From a virus: a DNA stretch of 64,000 bases. Below are positions 7,767 to 16,348 of this stretch, piece by piece (position 1 is the stretch's first letter; each line of letters starts with the position of its first letter). A model generated the notes under the pieces. The model had not been told where the DNA came from. It saw only the letters and a program-made list of their open reading frames with translations, and ran no database searches. The stretch spans positions 1 through 64,000 of IMG/VR virus record IMGVR_UViG_3300025137_000023. One strand, given 5' to 3'. Position numbers and translations under genes: made by a program.

Positions 7767-9230
7767 CTATGTAAATAAATTACTAAATTGTGCAGAACTG
7801 TTAACTGTCTTTTTGCCAACTGCTCCACGTGTACCAACGACTTTCATCCATAGTTTAGTATGTTCGTCGATAAGTGCTAGTGCTTTTTCTTTGCTATCTA
7901 ATTCAAATACTCTTGCAATAACATCTTTAACTTCACGTTTGTCAAATGTATCGTCTACAAGCATATTAGGATAATTGCCTTTATCATATTCTTGATTAGC
8001 AATCTGTACACTATTAATATGTGTGTATACGTTATGATTCATCATTAATGCATATGCAAAACTATCCCAACTAGTTTTAGTACTGACACCCATTCTGTTT
8101 ACATCATTAGGACCATATATACAAATATCATTTGCTTTTAATCCTTTTGTAATAGGAGTAGGCATCCATGTATGTCCATCTACTTGACTGAAATGTGCAT
8201 CACATAATTCATCATATGGAAACGTTTGTGTACTGTATGCTTTGTCATCTGGTGCACTAGACATCATATAACTCCACTTTTCATCTTGTACAGTTCTGTG
8301 TCCTGTATAAACTTGACCATTAGCAGTACATAGAAACGGACTAGCACAATCAAATGTTACAGTAAAGTTTTCATTATGATTCTTTCTAATACCACGTTGT
8401 ATTGCAGTAAGTACTAATGCCCATTCTAATTTACTTGTACCTAAGAAGTGCATTACATCATGTTTACCTTTTTCAAGTAAACCATCAAAACGAAGTTCTA
8501 CTACACGTTTCAATGCAAGATGTAAGTCACACATATTTTGTCCACCCATTGCCCAGCCATTAAAGTGTGCGTCAGGATATACTTTAGGATCACAATAGTG
8601 TTTCATCTGATTGTACCAATCATCTGCTTGTTGAAAGTTTTCACCTTGTAATACGTTTAAGAACTTACAATTACCATTTCTGTTCTTAATAAAATATTCG
8701 TTATTTTGTTGTGTGCCTTCTACTGCTTCTTGATACGAACTAATCTTACTTGCCGCGGCTCCTTCTGGAGAACGAGAAACCCAAGCCGGAATATCTAAAA
8801 TCATTCCGTAGTCCATAAATTTATCCATCCATCTTAAAACACCATCACGTTTTTTCTGTGCTTGTGGACAGCCACTGCCTTTACGCCAATCGCCTTCCCA
8901 CTTACCTTTACCAATCTGGAAGCCACCTGAATCACCAAGTAACCAACTAGTGTTTTTATCACGAACACGATACATATCTTCACGATACATATCCTTTACT
9001 AAATCTAGACTGGCGTGTCCTGCCGAGTGTAAACTCCACTTGTAACGCCATAAGCCCTCTGGTGCCAACCAGTTAATACTTTCTACGCCATGTTGTAAGA
9101 AACTTGGAACACGATTATAATCAATATACTCGTGTCTACGTTGCCTACCTACAAATAATGCATAAAAGGTACTGAGTGCCGGCAAAAAGAGTGCATAGTC
9201 TTTTTGTTCAGATGTAAGGTCTAGTTTCAT
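7767..9230 (-). CDS. tRNA-guanine transglycosylase-fold protein, DpdA-like
   Basis: 487 residues. D100-SGGFQ matches the base-binding DSGGFQ loop of TGT enzymes; NVLQG (192-196) matches GIVQGG; GWAMGG (225-230) matches GYAIGGL; D294 in TFDCASPF matches the nucleophilic Asp (FDCVxPT). Residue spacing is close to bacterial TGT (D102, D280). TGT swaps guanine for a 7-deazaguanine base in tRNA; phage members called DpdA do this in DNA. The lack of the usual C-terminal zinc cysteine set and the phage setting favour DpdA. The exact base inserted is unknown. Confidence 0.8.
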   Translation of the reverse strand: MKLDLTSEQKDYALFLPALSTFYALFVGRQRRHEYIDYNRVPSFLQHGVESINWLAPEGLWRYKWSLHSAGHASLDLVKDMYREDMYRVRDKNTSWLLGDSGGFQIGKGKWEGDWRKGSGCPQAQKKRDGVLRWMDKFMDYGMILDIPAWVSRSPEGAAASKISSYQEAVEGTQQNNEYFIKNRNGNCKFLNVLQGENFQQADDWYNQMKHYCDPKVYPDAHFNGWAMGGQNMCDLHLALKRVVELRFDGLLEKGKHDVMHFLGTSKLEWALVLTAIQRGIRKNHNENFTVTFDCASPFLCTANGQVYTGHRTVQDEKWSYMMSSAPDDKAYSTQTFPYDELCDAHFSQVDGHTWMPTPITKGLKANDICIYGPNDVNRMGVSTKTSWDSFAYALMMNHNVYTHINSVQIANQEYDKGNYPNMLVDDTFDKREVKDVIARVFELDSKEKALALIDEHTKLWMKVVGTRGAVGKKTVNSSAQFSNLFT

Positions 9231-9242
9231 TAACTAACCCCT

Positions 9243-9974
9243 CTATTTAGATTGTGCTGGAAGGATATAATCGTAAGCAATCATTCCGCTGTCTACAGAA
9301 ATCATACTAGCACCCTCATCTGAGAATCGCATAGTAATCTCGCCTGGAAGACTTAGAATACTAATTACTTGTTGCACGGGCCACTGCCAACCATGTTTCA
9401 ATGTACCAGTAATATCTGGTTGAAAAACAAAGTTACCTGCGTGTGTGCTATGGTCACCAAAGTAAAACTTTAAGTTGCCATCTTCTGTTTTAGCGATAAA
9501 AGTAGTTTCTTCGCTATGTACCTGTGCCTGCATCTTCAGTCTTTGTACTGCCGCTACAGTAGGTTTAATTTCAACGTTCCAGTTAACGCCTTTAAACTTA
9601 ACAGTCTTAAGTTTATCATTAATAACTTCGCTTGTCATAAAACGATAGTCATTTTTAAAGTCGCCTCTTACGTTTTCAAAATACAATCCAACTGGCACTT
9701 CTGCACCGTTACGTTCTTGTTTGCTGATTGTAATTTTTGCATCTTCCTTATATTCTTGAATACCAAGTAAGATTGCTAGTTTGCTTAAATTCGGCATACC
9801 GAATGTTCCCATAAACTCTGCGTATGGGCTTTTTAGTTTAGCCTGTACAATAACACTTCTGTCATCTGCTAAACCTTCAATATTTGTTTCAGTATCACTA
9901 CCGTTAACTTTAATTAAATCAATAAAGCCTAGGCTGTGTGTATGCTGAACAATATCATTTAGATAGTCTTTCAT
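9243..9974 (-). CDS. 45: DNA polymerase sliding clamp (T4 gp45-like)
   Basis: 243 residues, the usual length for marine T4-like gp45. FGMPNLSKLAILLGI and the C-terminal DYILPA match the clamp family. The trimeric ring tethers gp43 to DNA and, in T4, activates late transcription through gp55/gp33. It lies next to gp43 and has its own strong promoter and GGAG. Confidence 0.9.
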   Translation of the reverse strand: MKDYLNDIVQHTHSLGFIDLIKVNGSDTETNIEGLADDRSVIVQAKLKSPYAEFMGTFGMPNLSKLAILLGIQEYKEDAKITISKQERNGAEVPVGLYFENVRGDFKNDYRFMTSEVINDKLKTVKFKGVNWNVEIKPTVAAVQRLKMQAQVHSEETTFIAKTEDGNLKFYFGDHSTHAGNFVFQPDITGTLKHGWQWPVQQVISILSLPGEITMRFSDEGASMISVDSGMIAYDYILPAQSK

Positions 9975-10001
9975 TATAATACTCCATCAGTTAATGTTAC
10001 A

Positions 10002-10030
10002 ATTATACTAATATTTAGGTTCAAAGTCAA
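10002..10030 (-). promoter_or_regulatory. sigma70-like promoter for the clamp gene
   Basis: TTGACT (10025-10030) and a perfect TATAAT (10002-10007) are 17 nt apart, followed by a short leader with GGAG before ATG 9974. The clamp can thus be expressed early, separately from gp43. Confidence 0.8.
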
Positions 10031-10037
10031 GTGCTTT

Positions 10038-12698
10038 CTACTCAAAACTAAATAAATCGTTAAATTTAGTAGCAGTATTAGAGTCTAACGTTAGATCCCA
10101 CTCTAAAACATCTAGTAAATTGTTAATCTTACTGTCAATTACTGTACTTTCCATAGCACCATCATCAAACGGTAATTCTTTAAACCACTGAGGTAAATGA
10201 GGTTCATCTGTTGGATAAGCCACACTAGTATAACCCAGTGGATTTGCCTTTAGTTTACAAACAATAACTTTAGCACCATCTTTAATTTCTGTGCTATACC
10301 TGTCACTGTTCATTTTACGCAATCTATTCCAGTTCATACTTGCTCTAACGTGTCCTGGCATATTTGCTTTCCCAAGTCTTTCTTCAAGTGCTTGAAACTT
10401 TGTCATATTGTTAGCACGTCTTGGACTTCCTTTTTCCCAAGCCGGACGTAACATAAATTCTTCTTTAAATACTTTTACTTTTTCAAGTGTTTCATCTCTA
10501 CCAAGTCCAGTAAGTACACCTTGTAACACATCACTTAAAAAGTTCTGTACAATCTTAGGTGTATCCGAACGTTTAAGATCAAGTCCCATTGCTTTAATCT
10601 TACCTGGACTATCTCCTGTATCTGTTCTGTAACCTTCCATGTCATAGATTAGAACTGCATATCTTTTCTTTGTAATAAACAATCCTTTAGTAGCAACCAT
10701 TTCTCTACCACCAACAATAATCTCTCCATTCTCTCTAGGAGCATTAAAAGCCTTTTTCATAAAGTTAGGAAAACTCTGGTTAACATTATCTGCAATTTGA
10801 TCATACAATGCAATACAAGTTTCTTTGTTCCATTCTAGTTCACCCTTTTCAACTTTGTCTTTAAGTACGGGCCATGCACTAAAATAAGCAGAGTCAGTAT
10901 CACCATATATAATAGTTTTACCTCTGTGATCATATTCACCTGTCAGACATTCATTAACATATGCGTCCATGTGTTTAGCAATACTTCTACCACATAGTGT
11001 TGTACTCTGACCAATACGTTTATCAAAGAATCTACAACCAGGATTAAGAATTGCACCATATAAACTGTTCAAGTTAATCTTTTTAACAAGTTGTCTTTTA
11101 TCCCAGAACTGTTTTTCTTCTGGAGAAGTTGCACTTGCTTTTACTTTTTGTATGTCTTGTCTTTCTCTATACCAACGTGCTAGTAGTCCAGGAACAACTC
11201 CTTCTTTCTCTGAATTAAAGATTGTACCATTTGCACTTAACATCCACGGTTTGTTACTTAAAAATATAAGTTTATAGATTTCTTTACCAGACATTATATC
11301 ATGAGAACCATCTTCCCACTCGAGAACTATTTCTTTATCAATGTCTTGTGCCATAACTAATTCATATTCAATACTACCAAACATACCTTCCCAAGCATCT
11401 GCAAACGACTTTTTATCATCCATACTACTTTTGACGTGTGTGTTTGTATAGTCAGGACGTAACTGTCCTACAATAGTTTCGTTTCCCATATTAAGGGCTC
11501 TAATAGCCGAAGGATACAAACTGTTAATATCAATACTACCTATCCAATCATGCAATCCTTTTTGAGGATATGCCACGTAAGCACCAGCCGCCTGTGTATG
11601 TCCAAGTTCATCTCTACTCTTACGACTTGGTACTACTAGTCCTTGTTCGTGTGCTTCATTAATAATTGCTTGTTCTGTAACTGCAACTGCACCCATTGTT
11701 GTTTGTAATAACACTGTATTAGAGTGTGCTAGTTCACTACTCAATTCCATAAACTTTAGTTTCTTATCAAGTTTATCTAGTAGTGCAGTATCCTGTCTGG
11801 AGTAATCAATAAACTTTTCAAAGTCATTGTTATATAACTGATCAAGTGTTCCTTCATACTGAACCTTACGTTCATCTAGTTCGTATTCACCGATAGCATC
11901 TAAACTGTAACTGTGCATTTCATGATATGTATATTTTCTATACAGTTGCATATAGTCCATATGCACTCTTCCAATAGTATCAAATGTTAATGTTTCTGCA
12001 CCAAATCTTTCAAACGTTCTTGGCTTAGGATATGCTCCCCATAAACAAAAACGTCTTGTATCATCTTTACTTAACACACGTTTAACTCTGTTTACTAGAT
12101 AAGGAATATCATAACCTTCACTGTTCCATCCTGATAAAATATCAGCATCATCAATTAGTGTTAAGAATGTATCAAGTAATTGCGACTCTTCTTCAAAGAA
12201 GAAACAGTTTTCAAACTTCTCACATATCTTTGTGGATTCTTCTTTATCCATATACTTAGGTGGAATAGCCAACGTAATAAGTTGATCAGTCCATTGCAAG
12301 TATAAAGATATAGCAGTTACAGGATTAAAAGGATCTTCCGGAGGACTAAATCCACGTTCGCTGTCAAAGTCAACCTCAATATCAAAGAAACAAGTATTCA
12401 GTTTCGGTGCATCTTGCCCGAGGTAGTTTTCTTCTAATATGCGGAATACAGGATTAAAATCACTTTCATAAAGTTTCTTTTTGCCTACGAGCTTTAGTTC
12501 TCTACGGAAGTCTTTAATTGTACGGCATTGAATCCTGCTTACAGGATTGCCGTGAATACTTTTATGCTTTCCTTTCGGATCGTCATAGTAAAATATATAT
12601 TTTGCGGGATAATCACGATACTCTCTTTTACCGTGTTTGTTTCGTTCTACGATTTGTATTAAGTCTTTTTCTCTGTCAAAGAGTGCGTCAACGTACAT
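10038..12698 (-). CDS. 43: family B DNA polymerase (T4 gp43-like)
   Basis: 886 residues. Exonuclease residues: D106-I-E108, N192/D197 in SGWNSEGYD, D303 in YSRQDT. Polymerase motifs: DINSLYPS (A, D390), KKINLNSLYG (B, 539-548), YGDTDS (C, 598-603). All catalytic residues are present. The C-terminal FNDLFSFE resembles the T4 clamp-binding peptide. No intein or split is seen. It replicates the phage genome with gp45 and gp44. Confidence 0.97.
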   Translation of the reverse strand: MYVDALFDREKDLIQIVERNKHGKREYRDYPAKYIFYYDDPKGKHKSIHGNPVSRIQCRTIKDFRRELKLVGKKKLYESDFNPVFRILEENYLGQDAPKLNTCFFDIEVDFDSERGFSPPEDPFNPVTAISLYLQWTDQLITLAIPPKYMDKEESTKICEKFENCFFFEEESQLLDTFLTLIDDADILSGWNSEGYDIPYLVNRVKRVLSKDDTRRFCLWGAYPKPRTFERFGAETLTFDTIGRVHMDYMQLYRKYTYHEMHSYSLDAIGEYELDERKVQYEGTLDQLYNNDFEKFIDYSRQDTALLDKLDKKLKFMELSSELAHSNTVLLQTTMGAVAVTEQAIINEAHEQGLVVPSRKSRDELGHTQAAGAYVAYPQKGLHDWIGSIDINSLYPSAIRALNMGNETIVGQLRPDYTNTHVKSSMDDKKSFADAWEGMFGSIEYELVMAQDIDKEIVLEWEDGSHDIMSGKEIYKLIFLSNKPWMLSANGTIFNSEKEGVVPGLLARWYRERQDIQKVKASATSPEEKQFWDKRQLVKKINLNSLYGAILNPGCRFFDKRIGQSTTLCGRSIAKHMDAYVNECLTGEYDHRGKTIIYGDTDSAYFSAWPVLKDKVEKGELEWNKETCIALYDQIADNVNQSFPNFMKKAFNAPRENGEIIVGGREMVATKGLFITKKRYAVLIYDMEGYRTDTGDSPGKIKAMGLDLKRSDTPKIVQNFLSDVLQGVLTGLGRDETLEKVKVFKEEFMLRPAWEKGSPRRANNMTKFQALEERLGKANMPGHVRASMNWNRLRKMNSDRYSTEIKDGAKVIVCKLKANPLGYTSVAYPTDEPHLPQWFKELPFDDGAMESTVIDSKINNLLDVLEWDLTLDSNTATKFNDLFSFE

Positions 12699-12743
12699 TT
12701 CTATTTCCTTGTTCTTATGGCGAACATTGCCTTGTTACTTGCT

Positions 12744-12989
12744 CTATTGAGCGATAAAGTTTTCAATTATGCCAATTAAATAAATTATTGTTAAGCCTGC
12801 ATTTAAAACAATCAACGACTTTTCTTTCCAAAGTACACCAACTAGTACCCAAATTAGGTTTGCTAGTGTAAATGCATAACTATACCAAGGGTATATGTTA
12901 AAACTTGCCATTGTTGCCGCTACTAAAAGTATTGCAGTTCCTGTCCATGCTACCCACTGATGTGGTTTAGCAATTTCTGTCGTATTCAT
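12744..12989 (-). CDS. three-span membrane protein (paralogue of 868-1182)
   Basis: 81 residues, almost entirely three hydrophobic helices. WVLVGVLWKEKSLIVLNAGL aligns with the 104-residue protein at the left end. It sits just upstream of gp43 in the operon. Function unknown. Confidence 0.6.
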   Translation of the reverse strand: MNTTEIAKPHQWVAWTGTAILLVAATMASFNIYPWYSYAFTLANLIWVLVGVLWKEKSLIVLNAGLTIIYLIGIIENFIAQ

Positions 12990-13143
12990 TTTTATCTATC
13001 ATTTCTAATACTACTGCATCCATTTTAGCATCTTTGTATAAAATGTCAACCGTTTCCATTAAGTTTGGATATGTTTTTTCATACAAATAAATTGTTGCTT
13101 CTTGTGTGCCTCTAGTTACTATTGCCTTATAATATTCTGCCAT
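12967..13143 (-). CDS. hypothetical small protein
   Basis: 58 residues from ATG 13143, with AGG upstream; a GTG at 13173 inside a hairpin is less likely. Helical and acidic/aromatic. No family recognised. Confidence 0.5.
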   Translation of the reverse strand: MAEYYKAIVTRGTQEATIYLYEKTYPNLMETVDILYKDAKMDAVVLEMIDKNEYDRNC

Positions 13144-13158
13144 AATGTGCCTAAGTGA

Positions 13159-13178
13159 TAGGGGTGTTGCCACCCCTA
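13159..13178. other. 8-bp GC-rich hairpin between genes
   Basis: TAGGGGTG and CACCCCTA pair perfectly around a TTGC loop, 5 nt after the peroxiredoxin stop. No U-tract follows on the minus strand, so an mRNA-stabilising or attenuating stem is likelier than a classical terminator. Confidence 0.55.
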
Positions 13179-13183
13179 TACTA

Positions 13184-13726
13184 TTATTTGTTTTGGAGGT
13201 ATGTAATCATATTCTCTGGAGTAGTTTCAACATACGGATCATTATCTGATCCACTGTTGTTGATGCCAGGTTCCTGCCACCATTTTTCAACTATACCATT
13301 ATCAATGACACACATATATCGCCAAGAGCGATTACCAAAACCCCTATGATTTTTGCCGATAAGCATACCCATAAATCTTGTAAAGTTACCTGATCCATCA
13401 GGAATAACTTTCACGTTTTTGATTTTAAGCACTTCAGCCCAAGCATTCATTACAAACGTATCGTTGACACTACAACAATAAATTTCATCAATGCCCATAG
13501 CCTTAATGTCATCATAGTTTTCTTCAAAACTAGGAAGTTGTGTTGATGTACAAGTTGGTGTAAATGCGCCAGGTAAACTAAAAAGTACTACACGTTTACC
13601 TTTAAAGTAATCGTCTGTAGTAGTTTCTGTCCATTTACCTTCGTCAAAACTACAACCATCTTCTAATACAACATCTCCTTCTCTAACTTTAAATTTTGTT
13701 AAAGGGATAGGAAATCCTTCAATCAT
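13184..13726 (-). CDS. peroxiredoxin (Prx5-like)
   Basis: 180 residues. LPGAFTPTCTS carries the Prx active site (P52, T56, peroxidatic C59), followed by SVNDTFVMNAW, typical of Prx5/AhpE-type proteins. A conserved Arg lies in NRSWRY. It would reduce H2O2 or organic peroxides during infection with a host thiol donor. AGGA precedes the ATG. Confidence 0.93.
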   Translation of the reverse strand: MIEGFPIPLTKFKVREGDVVLEDGCSFDEGKWTETTTDDYFKGKRVVLFSLPGAFTPTCTSTQLPSFEENYDDIKAMGIDEIYCCSVNDTFVMNAWAEVLKIKNVKVIPDGSGNFTRFMGMLIGKNHRGFGNRSWRYMCVIDNGIVEKWWQEPGINNSGSDNDPYVETTPENMITYLQNK

Positions 13727-13752
13727 ATCGTCGTCCTATTGTTAGGTTATTA

Positions 13753-14034
13753 TTACCACCAATTTGCCGCTATACCATAACCAAATATGTTTACTAAACT
13801 AAAATAGAATGTAAGTACAGTAACCCAAGCGGCTCCTCTGCGTATTGATGAATAACACTGAGTAACGGATCCTACAAAGAATCCAGGATATACTATTAAC
13901 ATATTTGGATCTCTGGCATTGAATGCCAAAGTTAAACTAGCACCTACTGTAAATACAAAACTTACTAGTTCAAAGTAGAATGCAATTTTATCACTATTAT
14001 AAGAGGTAGCCCAAAAGGCTTTAATCTTCTCCAA
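13753..14034 (-). CDS. small multi-span membrane protein
   Basis: 93 residues, about three hydrophobic helices, Trp/Tyr-rich ends. The only plausible start is TTG at 14034, with AGGA 6 nt upstream, directly after the upstream TAA. It resembles the other small membrane proteins (868-1182, 12744-12989) in size and layout. Confidence 0.55.
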   Translation of the reverse strand: MEKIKAFWATSYNSDKIAFYFELVSFVFTVGASLTLAFNARDPNMLIVYPGFFVGSVTQCYSSIRRGAAWVTVLTFYFSLVNIFGYGIAANWW

Positions 14035-14316
14035 TTACTGTCCTGATCCAAGACCACCAATTTTACCAACTGTTGCTAGAATGTTTTCCATGCTACCATA
14101 ATCTTCTGCATTTTCTTGGAAGTTTCCTTTGTGTGCAGTTCTGATTGCTTTCTTTAGTACTGCTGGTTTAATTTGCATTTCTTCTGCAATCGCTTTTACA
14201 GTATCTGAAAGACCTTCATTTAAATCTTCTACTTCTTGCATCACACTGATGCCCTCATTTATAACTTGAGTTAATTTTGCTTTTTCTTCTGGATTGAATA
14301 CTTTATCTGCACTCAT
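14035..14316 (-). CDS. DsbA-like dsDNA-binding late-transcription protein
   Basis: 93 residues. The middle (EVEDLNEGLSDTVKAIAEEM, then a helix and HKGNFQENAEDYGSMENIL) follows the layout of T4 DsbA, a small helical protein that binds DNA near late promoters. Similarity is by pattern only. AGGAGAAATT precedes the ATG and a sigma70-like promoter lies upstream. Confidence 0.55.
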   Translation of the reverse strand: MSADKVFNPEEKAKLTQVINEGISVMQEVEDLNEGLSDTVKAIAEEMQIKPAVLKKAIRTAHKGNFQENAEDYGSMENILATVGKIGGLGSGQ

Positions 14317-14360
14317 AATTTCTCCTATCTAGTCATTAGATTGTTGATGTATTAGTTATT

Positions 14361-14389
14361 ATAATACACTAAATGGGAGTGGTTGTCAA
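14361..14389 (-). promoter_or_regulatory. sigma70-like promoter
   Basis: TTGACA (14384-14389) and TATTAT (14361-14366) have a 17-nt spacer and read toward the DsbA-like gene. Confidence 0.7.
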
Positions 14390-14396
14390 CCGTATT

Positions 14397-15461
14397 TTAA
14401 GATAATTTAGGATTGAACTGGAATAGCATTTCTTGTGGTTTTCCAGTAGTTACGATTGCTGGGTTTTTCTTTGCAGTTGTTACTTTATTAAAGTCTTCAC
14501 CTGTTCTCATTACACCTATGCAATTATCAGCAATACTAATACCGGCCAATAGTTCCCAGGCTCCGCCCATGTCACTATCTTTATACCATTCAAAGTTTGC
14601 TTGAATATATGCTTTTCTTACTTCATTAGGGTCTACGTTTTTCTTTTGGAACGAACTTACAATTATTGCACTTTTTCCAGGGAAGATTTTATTAAATAAT
14701 TCGTCACCTAGTTTCTTACGTTCTGGAGTATCAACACCAGTTGCATTAACAATACCTACAAAGTTCTCAACATTTAAACTTGCTTGTTTTGTTAAGTATT
14801 CATCTACAGGGCCTGCTAACCATTCATAACTTCTAATGATTTCTAAGATTGTATCTCTACTTGGTATGTTTCCAGTTTCGCCAAACCTTCCACCACCTGA
14901 TCCTTTTTTCTCACCAATTGCGGCTTTAACTTCTACAGGAGTTTTACCTACAGTAACATCTCCTTTACCTTTAATGCTGATAGTTGCACTTAAAATAGCC
15001 AATGCGTGTTCACATGGACCTTTCATAAGTTGTCCAACACCAAAGTCTTTTAAGTGTAAGAATACTTCTTTGTTAACTGCACTATCATAGCATAGTTTAT
15101 CAAGTGTATATGTTCCGGGTGTAATTAATACTTTAGGGTTAATAACTTTATTAGATGCCAAGTTATCAGTAAACTTCATCTTCTCTTGGTAACTTAATGG
15201 AGCCTGAGCAATTTTGCCAGCAATCTTCATAACCTGTGTGTCGTTATATTCGTCTTTGAGTACGGATGGTAGTACAGATGTAAAACGATCCAACACTTGG
15301 CTTTTATTTAAGACTGTGTAGATTTTATCTAATACTGCTTCTGCTTTTGCTCTAGCGTCCTCATCTTTAGAATCAGGGTCTATAGCATTAATACTTTGCA
15401 GAATTTCCTTCTTGGCTGTGCCTAAGTCAGTATATTCTCTTAAAAAATCTCTTGCTCTCAT
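14397..15461 (-). CDS. late protein with capsid-targeting-like N-terminus
   Basis: 354 residues. It begins MRARDFLREY, similar to the T4 capsid-targeting sequence (MKTYQEFIAE). A Gly-rich loop (GEKKGSGGGRFGETGN) around residue 185 follows the strand TPVEVKAAI, which could be an enzyme loop, but no family is recognisable. It is expressed from a late-type promoter 23 nt upstream. A virion or internal head protein is my inference. Confidence 0.55.
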   Translation of the reverse strand: MRARDFLREYTDLGTAKKEILQSINAIDPDSKDEDARAKAEAVLDKIYTVLNKSQVLDRFTSVLPSVLKDEYNDTQVMKIAGKIAQAPLSYQEKMKFTDNLASNKVINPKVLITPGTYTLDKLCYDSAVNKEVFLHLKDFGVGQLMKGPCEHALAILSATISIKGKGDVTVGKTPVEVKAAIGEKKGSGGGRFGETGNIPSRDTILEIIRSYEWLAGPVDEYLTKQASLNVENFVGIVNATGVDTPERKKLGDELFNKIFPGKSAIIVSSFQKKNVDPNEVRKAYIQANFEWYKDSDMGGAWELLAGISIADNCIGVMRTGEDFNKVTTAKKNPAIVTTGKPQEMLFQFNPKLS

Positions 15462-15483
15462 GGTTAATTCCTATAATATAAAG

Positions 15484-15491
15484 TATTTATC
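15484..15491 (-). promoter_or_regulatory. T4-late-like promoter GATAAATA
   Basis: GATAAATA on the minus strand; predicted +1 about 16 nt before ATG 15461, leaving AGGA as ribosome binding site. Confidence 0.6.
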
Positions 15492-15779
15492 TTAATCAGA
15501 TACTATCTCTACAACCAATTCACCTTCACCTTTGATTACCCTATGATACTCTTTTTTAGGGATAAAATGCGATTCGCCCATTATTAAGTCCTTAGGCAGT
15601 TCATTGTCCATTTGCAATTTCCAACCATTGCTACTAATAACTTTAATAGTACGGTCTTCTTTATCTCGGTGCCATACTAAATCGTCTTCCCAGATTGTCT
15701 CTGGAAATGTTCTAATTCTTGTATTGTTTGAAAGTGTTTCCTCTACGAAAGGGAAAACATTACCACCAAGTTCCGCCAC
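15492..15779 (-). CDS. cupin-like small protein
   Basis: 95 residues, mostly beta: HRDKEDRTIKVI ... GWKLQMDNELP ... KKEYHRVIKGEGELVVEI suggests a small cupin barrel with scattered histidines. GTG start at 15779 with AGGA 7 nt upstream; it overlaps the upstream gene by 20 nt. Function unknown. Confidence 0.5.
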   Translation of the reverse strand: MAELGGNVFPFVEETLSNNTRIRTFPETIWEDDLVWHRDKEDRTIKVISSNGWKLQMDNELPKDLIMGESHFIPKKEYHRVIKGEGELVVEIVSD

Positions 15780-16335
15780 CGCTTAATCCTAAACTTTTTG
15801 CATAACGTGGTAAACGGCAACTCCAATAACCTGCTTTAGTCTTGTCGTTCTTTTGATCGCAGTTGTGTCTATCTGCAAAGGCTTTTCTTGCCTTTGGATC
15901 TCTTAACTTAACTGCTAATTTTCCACCGCCACTGTCGGCACCAAAGGATACTTTAATAGTATTACCTTTTTTGTTTTTTGTATACACATAAAACTTTTTA
16001 CTGCCACCACGTTTAGGTTTATTTAAACTTACTTTTTTACCTTGATACTCTGCTTCTAAGAATGCTTGATGATTCTCTTCGCTAATAATCATATCTAAAG
16101 GTACATTACCTATTCTCAACTGTTCCCACTCTCCTAGTAGTGTATCGCGAAGTATCTCTTCATCATATGGGTGTAAGTTTTTTAACTTACCTTCTGCATA
16201 TAGTTTCCTTGCATCTCTAAACATCTGAAAGTATTCGTCACTACCTAGACGAAATATACTTTCGTGTAGTGGGATCTTATTAGTTTGGTGGTATTGCACA
16301 CCTTCGTTGACTGGTAATATTTCTTTGTACTTCAT
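15760..16335 (-). CDS. late protein with basic zinc-like C-terminal domain
   Basis: 191 residues. The N-terminus MKYKEILPVNE is capsid-targeting-like. IFRLGSDEYFQMFRDARKLY is a conserved phage segment. The C-terminal domain is basic with two cysteines (DRHNCDQKNDKTKAGYWSC), a phage-specific module of unknown role. The ATG lies 5 nt after a CTAAATA box with no Shine-Dalgarno, so the mRNA may be leaderless. Confidence 0.65.
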   Translation of the reverse strand: MKYKEILPVNEGVQYHQTNKIPLHESIFRLGSDEYFQMFRDARKLYAEGKLKNLHPYDEEILRDTLLGEWEQLRIGNVPLDMIISEENHQAFLEAEYQGKKVSLNKPKRGGSKKFYVYTKNKKGNTIKVSFGADSGGGKLAVKLRDPKARKAFADRHNCDQKNDKTKAGYWSCRLPRYAKSLGLSGGGTWW

Positions 16336-16340
16336 ATTAG

Positions 16341-16348
16341 TATTTAGC
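16341..16348 (-). promoter_or_regulatory. T4-late-like promoter GCTAAATA, leaderless layout
   Basis: GCTAAATA is followed by CTAAT and then ATG 16335; the box includes the TAA stop of the SGNH gene. Standard T4 late spacing puts +1 on the A of the start codon. Confidence 0.55.
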
